Below are positions 8,314 to 16,314 of a stretch of DNA of 64,000 nucleotides, one piece after another. The notes beneath the pieces were generated by a model. The model ran no database searches. It was given only the letters and a program-made list of their open reading frames with translations, and was not told where the DNA came from. Where the stretch lies: assembly GCF_030811685.1 (NCBI RefSeq), contig NZ_JAUSRF010000024.1, forward strand, positions 23,965 through 87,964. Reading direction: 5' to 3'. Position numbers and translations under genes: made by a program. Every line of letters begins with the position of its first letter. Within the stretch, counting starts at the first letter, position 1. The stretch comes from Neorhizobium huautlense (GTDB lineage Bacteria > Pseudomonadota > Alphaproteobacteria > Rhizobiales > Rhizobiaceae).

Positions 8314-8973
8314 TCAGGCCGGTTGCCCAACGGCGACGCCGATGGCGCGACGAAGATCGTCGATGCCGCCCGCTTTTTCCGAGGATGTCGCCAGCACTTC
8401 CGGGAAGGCCGCCGGCCGCTTGCGGATCTTTTCCGTCGTTTCCGCCAGCAGTTTGACTACGCCGGGTGCCTTGATCTTGTCGGTCTTGGTCAGCACGATC
8501 TGATAGGAAACGGCAGCCTTGTCGAGCAGGTCCAGCACGTCCTCATCATTCTTCTTGATGCCGTGGCGGCTATCGATCAGCACGTAGACGCGCTTCAGCG
8601 TGGCGCGGCCGCGCAGATAATCGAACACCAGTTTGGTCCAGTTGTCGACCATGGCTTTTGGCGCCTGCGCGTAACCGTAGCCCGGCATGTCGACGATCGC
8701 CATCGGCGGCATGTCGCCCTCTTGGCCGGAATAACCGTCGGGAACGAAATAGTTGAGTTCCTGCGTGCGGCCCGGCGTGTTTGATGTGCGGGCAAGGCCC
8801 TTCTTGGCCACCAGCGCATTGATCAGCGACGACTTGCCGACATTGGAACGGCCGGCAAAGGCCACTTCCAGCGGGCCTTCCGGCGGCAGGAAATCCATCG
8901 AGGGCACGCCACGGATGAAGATCCAGGGGCGGCCGAACAGAGGCTTGGCGTCCATGTTTCCGTCTGCGGGCAT
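8314..8973 (-). CDS. engB: Ribosome-biogenesis GTP-binding protein EngB/YsxC
   Basis: TrmE-Era-EngA-EngB-Septin class GTPase needed for large-subunit assembly. With the chosen start it has 219 residues. The G1 motif GRSNVGKSS, the G2 threonine in NTPGRTQ, G3 DMPGYGYA and G4 TKTDK are all present. The in-frame ATG at 9030 would add 19 residues but has no ribosome-binding site. The ATG at 8973 has AGGA upstream and places G1 at about residue 41, close to other EngB proteins. It lies downstream of yidC beyond a terminator. Confidence 0.93.
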   Translation of the reverse strand: MPADGNMDAKPLFGRPWIFIRGVPSMDFLPPEGPLEVAFAGRSNVGKSSLINALVAKKGLARTSNTPGRTQELNYFVPDGYSGQEGDMPPMAIVDMPGYGYAQAPKAMVDNWTKLVFDYLRGRATLKRVYVLIDSRHGIKKNDEDVLDLLDKAAVSYQIVLTKTDKIKAPGVVKLLAETTEKIRKRPAAFPEVLATSSEKAGGIDDLRRAIGVAVGQPA

Positions 8974-9071
8974 TGGTCTTGGTGTCCTGTCTTTGATCTG
9001 AAGGTCCGGGCTTCGGGGTTTTGCGGGCATATGTCAAGCTTTGCCGGATAAAGGCTCATTCAACGGGCCAA

Positions 9072-9097
9072 AGAAAAACCCCGCCGAAGCGGGGTTT
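9072..9097 (-). terminator. Terminator of the rpmH-rnpA-yidC operon
   Basis: On the minus strand AAACCCCGC and GCGGGGTTT form a 9-bp stem with a TTCG tetraloop, followed by TTCTTTGG. It starts 7 bases beyond the yidC stop. Confidence 0.85.
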
Positions 9098-9104
9098 GTC
9101 GATC

Positions 9105-10916
9105 TTATTTCTTGTCTTCGGCAGGCTTTTCCGCCGGTGGCTTTTTCTTGAACATGCTCGCCAGATTTCCGAACAGTTCGATCTTGGCGCCGTGGCGCTT
9201 CATGATGATCGCCTGCTGGGTGACCGAGAGCGTGTTGTTCCATGCCCAGTAGATGACGAGACCAGCCGGGAAGCTTGCCAGCATGAAGGTGAACACGACC
9301 GGCATCCAGGTAAAGATCATCGCCTGGGTCGGATCCGGCGGGGTCGGGTTCATGCGCATCTGCACGAACATGGTGACACCCATGATCAGCGGCCAGACGC
9401 CGATCATCAGCGCATGCGGCACGTCGTAGGGCAGAAGGCCAAACAGGTTGAACAGCGAGGTCGGGTCCGGAGCCGAAAGGTCCTGAATCCAGCCGAAGAA
9501 CGGTGCATGGCGCATTTCGATGGTCACGTAGATGACCTTGTAGAGCGCGAAGAAGACCGGGATCTGCAGAAGAACCGGCCAGCAACCGGCGATCGGATTG
9601 ATCTTTTCCTCCTTGTACAGCTCCATCATGCCCTTTTGCAGGGCCATGCGGTCGTCGCCATGCTTGGCCTTCAGCTCTTCCATCTTCGGCTGAACGCGCT
9701 TCATGTTGGCCATCGAAGCATACTGCTTGCTGGCCAGCGGGAAGAAGATCGCCTTGACGACGATGGTGGTGAGCAGGATGGCGACGCCAAAGTTGCCGAC
9801 GTGACGGAAGAAGAAGTCCATCAGCTGGAACATCGGCTTGGTGAAGAACCAGAACCAGCCCCAGTCGATCATGCGGTCGAACAGCGGGATCGAGAACTGG
9901 GTTTCATACTGCGCGATCAGCGGCACTTCCTTGGCGCCGGCGAAGACGAGGTTCTTCAGTTCGGTCGAGCCGTTCGGCTGAATGGTGACGTTGTCTGTCT
10001 TGAAATCGGCCTGGTAACGCGGCTGGCCATCGGTGAAGTGCGAAAAACGCGACTCGTAGGCAACGCCCTGCGGCGGGACCAGCGCAGACGCCCAGTACTT
10101 GTCGGTGATGCCGAGCCAGCCACCGGTCGCCTTCGGATGCGTCACATTTTCTTTTTCGATGTTGGAATAGGTGTTTTCAGAGAGGCTGCCATCGGCGCCA
10201 GCGACGCCGAGGAAGCCTTCATGGATAACCCAGACGGAAGGCGTTGCCGGCTTGTTGTAGCGGGTCACGCGGCCGTAGGAGCCGATATTGACGGCGGCGG
10301 CAGTCGGGTTGTCGATCTTGTCGTCGATCGTCAGCATGTAATGCTCGTCGACTGAGATCTTGCGGGTGAAAACGACACCCTTGTCGTTGGTCCAGGTGAG
10401 TGTCACCGGCGTCTGCACGGTCAGCTTGTCGCCGCTGGCCACAGTCCACTGGGTGCCCGGGCCGGGAACGCTGCCGGAATCGGCGCTGCCGACAAAGCCG
10501 ACTTCGCTGAAATAGCCATCCTTGGTGTCGGCCGGCGAAAACAGCGTGATGAGCGGGCTCGAGTCGTCTACCGTCTCATGATACTCGCGCAGCTTCAGGT
10601 CGTCGAAGCGTGCACCGGTCAGGTTGATCGAACCGGAAAGGGCTGGCGTGTCGATGACAACGCGTGGAGACTTGGCAAGCGATTCCTCGCGAGTTGCGGT
10701 CGCCTGCGCCTGTGTTGCACCGGGCAGGCCGGTGGTCGGCGAGGTCGCGCCCGGGCTTTCCGGCGTAATGGTCTGCTGCTGCGCCTGCTGGGCCAGGCGG
10801 GCCTCTTCGGCGCGCTGCTGGGCTTCCATGCGCGGGCCCATGTATAGGAACTGCCAGGCAAGAACGATCACGACCGATAGGCCGATCGCGATGAAGTAAT
10901 TACGGTTTTTTTCCAT
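9105..10916 (-). CDS. yidC: Membrane protein insertase YidC/Oxa1
   Basis: Inserts proteins into the inner membrane, alone or with SecYEG. It has 603 residues, typical of the proteobacterial long form. The first helix is NYFIAIGLSVVIVLAWQFLY near the N-terminus. A large periplasmic beta domain follows (about residues 60-340), then the conserved five-helix core with FFLPLASKQY-like IFFPLASKQYASMANMK, GCWPVLLQIPVFFALYKV and the C-terminal MRMNPTPPDPTQ region. The second of two adjacent ATGs (10916) is 7 bases after AGGA and is preferred. It overlaps the end of rnpA by 17 bases. Confidence 0.95.
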   Translation of the reverse strand: MEKNRNYFIAIGLSVVIVLAWQFLYMGPRMEAQQRAEEARLAQQAQQQTITPESPGATSPTTGLPGATQAQATATREESLAKSPRVVIDTPALSGSINLTGARFDDLKLREYHETVDDSSPLITLFSPADTKDGYFSEVGFVGSADSGSVPGPGTQWTVASGDKLTVQTPVTLTWTNDKGVVFTRKISVDEHYMLTIDDKIDNPTAAAVNIGSYGRVTRYNKPATPSVWVIHEGFLGVAGADGSLSENTYSNIEKENVTHPKATGGWLGITDKYWASALVPPQGVAYESRFSHFTDGQPRYQADFKTDNVTIQPNGSTELKNLVFAGAKEVPLIAQYETQFSIPLFDRMIDWGWFWFFTKPMFQLMDFFFRHVGNFGVAILLTTIVVKAIFFPLASKQYASMANMKRVQPKMEELKAKHGDDRMALQKGMMELYKEEKINPIAGCWPVLLQIPVFFALYKVIYVTIEMRHAPFFGWIQDLSAPDPTSLFNLFGLLPYDVPHALMIGVWPLIMGVTMFVQMRMNPTPPDPTQAMIFTWMPVVFTFMLASFPAGLVIYWAWNNTLSVTQQAIIMKRHGAKIELFGNLASMFKKKPPAEKPAEDKK

Positions 10917-11322
10917 CATGCTTTCCTGGGGCGGAGTTCCTCGGGGTGCCATGTCTCGGGCGGCTCTCGATGCGCTGGGAAAGCGCGGCCTCCAGATCGG
11001 CAAATTTCGCCGTCAGCACCTCGCGTCGGGCGACAATGACATAATCGTGTCCGTCTTTCATTGCAATTGCGGCACTGTGCCCAACGGCAGCCTTCAGCCT
11101 GCGGCGCATGCGGTTTCGTTCAACCGCGTTGCCATGCTTCTTGGTGACGGTGAACCCGACGCGGGCACCGGTATCCGGTTCTTGGCGGTCGAGCACTTCC
11201 AGAAGAAAGAACTTGCCCTTGCGGCGCTCTCCCTGCCGGACACGAAGAAACTGCGGACGGCTTTTCAGCCGCCCGACAGCATTTTTCGGAGGTGTGTCGT
11301 CTTTGGTCGCCCGGTTTGTCAT
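10900..11322 (-). CDS. rnpA: Ribonuclease P protein component
   Basis: Protein subunit of RNase P, which trims the 5' leader of pre-tRNA together with the rnpB RNA. It has 140 residues from the ATG at 11322. The signature RNR motif is seen as AVERNRMRRRLKAAV, preceded by GFTVTKKHGNA. The N- and C-terminal tails are lysine- and arginine-rich and slightly long for the family. It begins 13 bases after rpmH and ends inside the yidC start region, the usual rpmH-rnpA-yidC order. An upstream in-frame start at 11442 overlaps rpmH and is rejected. Confidence 0.93.
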   Translation of the reverse strand: MTNRATKDDTPPKNAVGRLKSRPQFLRVRQGERRKGKFFLLEVLDRQEPDTGARVGFTVTKKHGNAVERNRMRRRLKAAVGHSAAIAMKDGHDYVIVARREVLTAKFADLEAALSQRIESRPRHGTPRNSAPGKHDGKKP

Positions 11323-11335
11323 CGGGCAGCCGGCC

Positions 11336-11470
11336 TTAGGCCGAAAGACGCTTGCGGCCGCGTGCGCGGCGAGCTGCCAGAACCTTCTGGCCGCCATTGG
11401 TTGCCATACGTGCGCGGAAACCGTGACGACGCTTGCGAACAAGCTTGGACGGCTGGTAAGTACGCTTCAT
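11336..11470 (-). CDS. rpmH: 50S ribosomal protein L34
   Basis: Small basic ribosomal protein of 44 residues (MKRTYQPSKLVRKRRHGFRA through GRKRLSA), matching L34 in length and sequence. An in-frame start 51 bases upstream is an artefact of open sequence. It leads the rpmH-rnpA-yidC operon; the promoter should lie in 11471-11640. No dnaA or DnaA-box cluster adjoins it. Confidence 0.97.
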   Translation of the reverse strand: MKRTYQPSKLVRKRRHGFRARMATNGGQKVLAARRARGRKRLSA

Positions 11471-11838
11471 TTTTTTAATACCGCGGTGTGCGGCCCTTCT
11501 TGGGTTTGCTTCTAAGAGCAAGAGCGTTGCGAAAGAAACGTTCCGCCATGAGGTTTGCGCTCGCGCAGACCAAGGGCTGGACGTTGGGGCGGCTTATAAG
11601 GGCAGTGGCCCGCGAAAGTCAATTGCCGAAGGGCTGAAAGCGCAATTGTGAAGCGTGCAGCGTCTTGCTGCACTGCGACGAAATATTGGCGCTATGTTGT
11701 GCGATGCAATAAATTCCCGGAATGGTTGATTTATGAGTTGAAGTATATTCTTGGATGTATTTGAATTAAAATAATATATCCATTCTGATTGTTTGTTTGT
11801 GAAAGTTTTTATTAAAATACCAATGGTAATTCTGCTGG
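11471..11838. other. Divergent intergenic region between rpmH and the chemoreceptor
   Basis: There is no gene here. The rpmH promoter (leftward) and the chemoreceptor promoter (rightward) must lie in it. From 11690 to 11830 the base composition falls sharply to AT-rich, unlike the rest of the window. A small hairpin (GTGCAGC / GCTGCAC, 11655-11673) is present. The conserved leader element starts at 11839 and is listed separately. Confidence 0.6.
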
Positions 11839-11895
11839 CCTAGGTGCGAGCTACCGCAGTGTTCTGCGTGCCAACGTGCCCGTCGCCTTGGGGGA
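11839..11895 (+). promoter_or_regulatory. Candidate structured leader of the chemoreceptor, shared with the GGDEF gene
   Basis: In order, the leader has CCTAGG (11839-11844), CTACCGC (11851-11857), a hairpin CGCAG-TGTT-CTGCG (11855-11868), CCAACGTG (11871-11878) and TCGCCTTGGGGGA (11883-11895). CCTAGG can pair with CTTGGG (11887-11892), and GCG (11846-11848) with CGC (11884-11886), closing the element. The paired strand runs into GGGGAGG, the ribosome-binding site 6 bases before the ATG. The same blocks in the same order occur before the GGDEF gene at 22108. I cannot assign a known family; the RNA nature is inference from two examples. Confidence 0.5.
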
Positions 11896-11901
11896 GGTTT
11901 C

Positions 11902-13959
11902 ATGAAAATCCGTGGCAGAATTAATCTACTTGTCGGCCTGATGAGCCTGGTCGCATTCGCAATCGGTGGCCTGTCGCTGTTTGCAATCTTCGAATATCGT
12001 GATCGCATCGATACCTATGGCATTGCTGCCGAACGTGTTTACAAGGGCGAACACGTCAACCGCGTCGTGACCGCCGTTGTCATGGAGGCGCGCGGTATCT
12101 ACGCGGCAGACAGCGTCGCCGCTTCGGAGCCTTTCGCCAAAGGCATTCTTGCCAATCTTGAGGAATTGAAAAAGGTGATCGGCGAATGGCAACCGCTGGT
12201 TCCCGTCGATCAGCGTGCCGATTTCGATGCGGTCGCGGTGCAGTCCCAAGGCTTTGCGCAGTTCCGGTCTGAAACGGTAAGGCTTGCCCGCGAACAGGGG
12301 CCTGAAGCCGCCGCCGTTCAGGGCAACAATGAAGCCAATCGTGCCAACCGCAAGGCATTCCAGGCAAGTATCGACAAGATCGTTGCTGCAGACCAGGCAG
12401 AGTTGGTGACGCTCGACAAGGAACTCGACGCGTTTGGCCAGACGGTTATCCTGCTCGTTTCCGCGGTTACCGTTTTCGGCGTTCTCATCGGCGCCGCATT
12501 CGGCCTCATCACCGGCCGTCGCCATCTCAGCAATCCGATCGTCGAACTGACGGGCGCAATGACCCGCATCGCCGGTGGTGATTTCAACACGCAGGTGCCG
12601 TCGGTCGGCCGCAAGGACGAGATCGGCGACATGGCCGGCACGGTCGAAGTGTTCAAGCGCAACGGCCTCGAAGTCTCGCGCATGAATGCCAGCGAGGCAG
12701 ATATGCGTGGCAAGAACGAAGAGTTCCGCCGCCGCATGGCCGAGGTCGTGACCGCCGCCGTGGGGGGCGATTTCACCCGGCGCATCAATCATTCCTTCGG
12801 TGAGGCGGGTCTCGATGCCTTCGGCCGTGATGTCGATCAGCTGGTCGGCAGCGTCGATGCCGGCGTGTCGGAAGTCCGCCGTGTCGTTGCACGCCTTGCT
12901 GAAGGCGACCTGACCCAGTCCATGCACGGTGACTTCCGCGGTGCTTTTGCCGAACTGCAGCAGAATGTCGAGGGCGCCATGGGTAACCTGCGTAGCACGA
13001 TGAAGGATGTGCGGGGCACGACCGGCTCGATCAACGACAATTCCAACGAATTGCGCGCGGCAACCGACGATCTTTCCAAGCGCACCGAACAGCAGGCGGC
13101 GGCGCTGGAAGAAACCTCCGCCGCGCTGGACCAGATCATGGCCGTTGTCCGCAATTCCGCTGAGCGTGCGCAGGAAGCCAGCACGATGGTGACGGAAGCC
13201 AAACAGAGTGCGGCCCAGTCCGGCACGGTCGTGCGCAACGCCGTCGAAGCCATGGGCCGTATCGAACAGGCATCCGGCGAAATCAGCCAGATCATCAACG
13301 TCATCGATGAAATCGCCTTCCAGACCAATCTTCTGGCACTGAATGCCGGTGTCGAGGCGGCACGTGCCGGCGAGGCGGGCAAGGGCTTTGCCGTCGTGGC
13401 GCAGGAAGTGCGCGAGCTTGCCCAGCGCTCTGCCAACGCCGCCAAGGATATCAAGGCGCTCATCACCAAATCCGGCCAGGAAGTATCGAGCGGCGTGACT
13501 CTGGTACAGAAAACCGGGGAATCGCTGACCGAAATCGAAAGCCGGGTGCATCGCATCAACGACCATATCCACTCGATTGCAACGGCTGCCCGTGAACAGG
13601 CAACCGGCCTTCAGGAAGTCAACACGGCCGTCAACCAGATGGATCAGGTGACCCAGAAGAACGCTGCCATGGTGGAGGAGACGTCTGCCGCCACGCACAA
13701 GCTGTCATCCGAAGCCAGTCATCTGTTCGGCCTCGTTTCCCGCTTCGATATCGGCACGGGAGCCGGTGCGAGCACTGTAGCCGCGCCGCGCGCTGCAGCT
13801 GTCTCGACCGTTCGCACGGCGGTCGCCGACAGTCATTCTGCTCCGCGTGTCTCTCCTGCACGCAAGATGGTCGGCACGCTTGCGCGCGCCTTCGGTGGAG
13901 GAGGGGCTTCTGTGGCGGCGGTTGCGGCACCATCCGGCGACAGTTGGGAAGAATTCTGA
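11902..13959 (+). CDS. Methyl-accepting chemotaxis protein
   Basis: Inner-membrane chemoreceptor of 685 residues. TM1 is about 8-30 and a periplasmic helical sensor covers about 31-180. TM2 is 181-204, HAMP about 205-255, and HAMP-like repeats reach about 360. The signalling domain follows, with the conserved hairpin tip EIAFQTNLLALNAGVEAARAG (about 470-490). The C-terminus ends in DSWEEF after a flexible tail, resembling the pentapeptide that tethers CheR and CheB. No che genes are nearby, so it feeds a distant pathway. A G-rich ribosome-binding site lies within the shared leader element. Confidence 0.93.
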   Translation: MKIRGRINLLVGLMSLVAFAIGGLSLFAIFEYRDRIDTYGIAAERVYKGEHVNRVVTAVVMEARGIYAADSVAASEPFAKGILANLEELKKVIGEWQPLVPVDQRADFDAVAVQSQGFAQFRSETVRLAREQGPEAAAVQGNNEANRANRKAFQASIDKIVAADQAELVTLDKELDAFGQTVILLVSAVTVFGVLIGAAFGLITGRRHLSNPIVELTGAMTRIAGGDFNTQVPSVGRKDEIGDMAGTVEVFKRNGLEVSRMNASEADMRGKNEEFRRRMAEVVTAAVGGDFTRRINHSFGEAGLDAFGRDVDQLVGSVDAGVSEVRRVVARLAEGDLTQSMHGDFRGAFAELQQNVEGAMGNLRSTMKDVRGTTGSINDNSNELRAATDDLSKRTEQQAAALEETSAALDQIMAVVRNSAERAQEASTMVTEAKQSAAQSGTVVRNAVEAMGRIEQASGEISQIINVIDEIAFQTNLLALNAGVEAARAGEAGKGFAVVAQEVRELAQRSANAAKDIKALITKSGQEVSSGVTLVQKTGESLTEIESRVHRINDHIHSIATAAREQATGLQEVNTAVNQMDQVTQKNAAMVEETSAATHKLSSEASHLFGLVSRFDIGTGAGASTVAAPRAAAVSTVRTAVADSHSAPRVSPARKMVGTLARAFGGGGASVAAVAAPSGDSWEEF

Positions 13960-13984
13960 GCCCAAATTATCGATGTGAGAACAC

Positions 13985-14015
13985 AACGGCGGCCGCCAAA
14001 ACGGTCGCCGTTTTT
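13985..14015 (+). terminator. Terminator after the chemoreceptor gene
   Basis: AACGGCGGCCG and CGGTCGCCGTT form an 11-bp stem with one G-U pair and a CAAAA-containing loop, then TTTTT. It lies 25 bases past the stop. Confidence 0.85.
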
Positions 14016-14125
14016 GCGTTGCGCACCCTGTTTGGGCAAAGGATTGGAAAAACCGCATCCTGCCGCTAATATGCAGCCTCTGCGGCGCAATGATTTACGC
14101 CGATTGGCGTGCCATGGAGAAATGC

Positions 14126-15628
14126 ATGACGGACGATGCGGCGGTTCTGCCTCGACAAGGCGAGACGCGACCGGCGGCGGATTTGCCGCTGGAGCCGATG
14201 CCGCGTGTCTTTGGTGGCCTGTCGGGACGTCTCCTCTGGCTCACCGTCATCTTCGTGATGCTCGCCGAAATCCTGATCTTTGTGCCGACCGTCGCCAATA
14301 TGCGTGATGGCTGGCTGCGCGACAGGCTGGATACGGCCGCGGCCGCCGGCATCGTCATCGACGGTCTGCAGCCGGCCGAACTGCCGCGCGCCGTGCAGGA
14401 CGATACGCTGCTGGCCACCGGTACCAAGGTGATCGCGCTGCGCAAGGATGGCACCTCGCGGCTGCTGGCGGCCATGGACATGCCGCCGCAGGTGGATGAG
14501 CAGATCGATCTTGCCGCCCAGACACCGCTCACCTCGATGCGTGACTCGATCGAAACATTGCTGTTCGGCGGCAATCGCGTCATGCGCGTCTACGGGCCGA
14601 TCGGCGAAAGCGACATGATCATCGAGCTGGTGATGAGCGACAAGGCGCTGCACAAGGCCATGCTCAGTTTTTCGCGCGACATGTTCATCCTGTCGCTGAT
14701 GATCTCGCTGATCACCGCCTTCCTGATCTACGTCGCCATCAACCGCATGATGATCAAGCCGATCCGGCGCCTGACGCGCGGCATGCAGATCTTTTCCGAA
14801 CACCCGGAAGATCCCGGTCGCCTGTTCAGTCCCGGCAAGGAAAAGGGCGAGCTTGCCGTTGCCGGCCGTCACCTGACGAGCATGCAGATCGAGCTTCAAC
14901 GAACCCTGAAGCAGCAGAAAAACCTCGCCGACCTCGGCCTCGCCGTTTCCAAGATCAATCACGACATGCGCAACATTCTGGCCTCGGCGCAGCTGATGTC
15001 GGACAGGCTGGTGGATGTCGAGGATCCGATGGTGCGCAGCTTTGCGCCCAAACTTCTGCGCACGATCGACCGCGCCGTCGAATATTCGACCGAGGTTCTG
15101 GCTTACGGTCAGGCTCGCGAGGCGGCCCCGAAGCGCCGGCGCATCCGGCTGGGGGGCTTGTGTCAGGAGGTGCGCGACATGCTGGCGCTCGATCCGGATG
15201 GGGATATCGAATATCTCGACCAGATCCCCGCCGATCTGGAAGTGGATGCCGACAGCGAACAGCTCTTTCGCGTGATCCACAATCTCTGCCGCAATGCCGT
15301 GCAGGCCTTGGCGCAGGCGGACGTGACCGATCCGCTCATCGGCCGTCGGGTCAGCGTCACGGCACAGCGTGTCGGCAGCGTGGTGGGCATCACCATCGAT
15401 GATACCGGTCCGGGCATGCCGCGCAAGGCGAGAGAGAACCTGTTTTCCGCATTTCGCGGTTCGGCGCGTTCCGGCGGCACCGGCCTCGGCCTTGTGATTG
15501 CCCGCGAACTGGTTCTTGCCCATGGCGGCACGATCGGTCTGGTGGAAAAACCGGGGCCGGGAACGCAGTTCCGTATCGAGATTCCGGATCGTCCGGTTTC
15601 CTTCGAAGACTATCGGGCTCGGGCCTGA
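14126..15628 (+). CDS. Orphan sensor histidine kinase
   Basis: Membrane histidine kinase of 500 residues. TM1 is about 32-54 and TM2 about 184-204, with a short periplasmic region between. The phosphoacceptor His279 lies in an unusual H-box, SKINHDMRNILASA. The ATPase part shows the N-box NLCRNAVQAL, then DDTGPGMP and GGTGLGLVIA. The ATG at 14126 is chosen because GGAG lies 8 bases upstream; ATGs at 14090 and 14114 lack such a site. No response regulator adjoins it. The signal is unknown. Confidence 0.85.
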   Translation: MTDDAAVLPRQGETRPAADLPLEPMPRVFGGLSGRLLWLTVIFVMLAEILIFVPTVANMRDGWLRDRLDTAAAAGIVIDGLQPAELPRAVQDDTLLATGTKVIALRKDGTSRLLAAMDMPPQVDEQIDLAAQTPLTSMRDSIETLLFGGNRVMRVYGPIGESDMIIELVMSDKALHKAMLSFSRDMFILSLMISLITAFLIYVAINRMMIKPIRRLTRGMQIFSEHPEDPGRLFSPGKEKGELAVAGRHLTSMQIELQRTLKQQKNLADLGLAVSKINHDMRNILASAQLMSDRLVDVEDPMVRSFAPKLLRTIDRAVEYSTEVLAYGQAREAAPKRRRIRLGGLCQEVRDMLALDPDGDIEYLDQIPADLEVDADSEQLFRVIHNLCRNAVQALAQADVTDPLIGRRVSVTAQRVGSVVGITIDDTGPGMPRKARENLFSAFRGSARSGGTGLGLVIARELVLAHGGTIGLVEKPGPGTQFRIEIPDRPVSFEDYRARA

Positions 15629-15786
15629 TACGTTTTTCGTAATGAATTCAATGCCGAGCACGACTTATGTCGATAAAATGACAAATCGGGCGGGAAAATC
15701 GCTTGCATTCGTTTCCGGGACGTTTTAGAGGATCGCCACGCCAGCGGAACACGCCGCTGACGAGGCGGGACACACCGCCGACAGAC

Positions 15787-15863
15787 GCACCCGTAGCTCA
15801 GCTGGATAGAGCACCAGACTACGAATCTGGGGGTCAGGAGTTCGAATCTCTTCGGGTGCGCCA
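15787..15863 (+). tRNA. tRNA-Arg (anticodon ACG)
   Basis: A 77-base cloverleaf with acceptor stem GCACCCG / CGGGTGC, D-arm AGCTCAGCTGGATAGAGC, anticodon loop CTACGAA (ACG), T-arm with GTTCGAATC, and an encoded CCA. It decodes CGU/CGC/CGA through inosine. A plausible promoter (CTTGCA and an AT-rich -10) lies just upstream at about 15700-15730. Confidence 0.97.
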
Positions 15864-15943
15864 TTTCTCTTCTCTTTGAAATTTCGATGAAAGACCTCTC
15901 AGAGGTTTAACGTCTTTGCGCTTTGTCGAAGATGGGTCGTTTC

Positions 15944-16153
15944 CTAACGACGTCGCCAGAATGAGCCGGCGACATATCCCAATGCCAATGTCATCACCGC
16001 CACTGCAATCCCGGCGCTGACCACGCCGGCCGGCGTGATGCGGGCGCTGGCTTGCATGCTGATGTGTTTGCCGACGTGCATTTCGAAGTCCGACCGAATT
16101 TCCTGCGGATGCGGAAGCGGTGCCGGCAAAAGTGTTTCCTGAACCAATGACAT
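15944..16153 (-). CDS. Small single-helix membrane protein, unknown function
   Basis: A 69-residue protein starting at 16153, where AGGAG lies 9 bases upstream. The N-terminal half is hydrophilic (MSLVQETLLPAPLPHPQEIR). One membrane helix covers about 44-64 (GVVSAGIAVAVMTLALGYVA) and the protein ends in WRRR, a positive stop. I do not recognise a family. It diverges from hemN, and the FixK/FNR-like box at 16251 is 98 bases upstream of its start, so oxygen control is possible. Confidence 0.6.
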   Translation of the reverse strand: MSLVQETLLPAPLPHPQEIRSDFEMHVGKHISMQASARITPAGVVSAGIAVAVMTLALGYVAGSFWRRR

Positions 16154-16250
16154 TGCGATTCTCCTGATTCGAATGCGCCACATGTGCGTGGCTGTTGGCT
16201 GGATAGGCAGCCTACATCAATGCCGGCCCCATGGGGATGGCCGAGCAGAC

Positions 16251-16264
16251 TTGATCGAAGTCAA
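16251..16264 (+). promoter_or_regulatory. FixK/FNR-type anaerobox upstream of hemN
   Basis: TTGATCGAAGTCAA is an inverted repeat TTGA-N6-TCAA and fits the FNR/FixK consensus TTGAT-N4-RTCAA. It ends 50 bases before the hemN start. HemN works without oxygen, so low-oxygen activation is expected. Confidence 0.8.
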
Positions 16265-16314
16265 GGAATTGTCTGTCGGACCCGCCTAGTTTCCGGCATG
16301 AAAAGGAGCCTTTC

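Noticed and set aside
8314..9030. Longer engB start at 9030
   Set aside because: No ribosome-binding site, and the extra residues push the GTPase motif too far from the N-terminus.
11926..13698. Long frame antisense to the chemoreceptor
   Set aside because: No recognisable domain and no start context.
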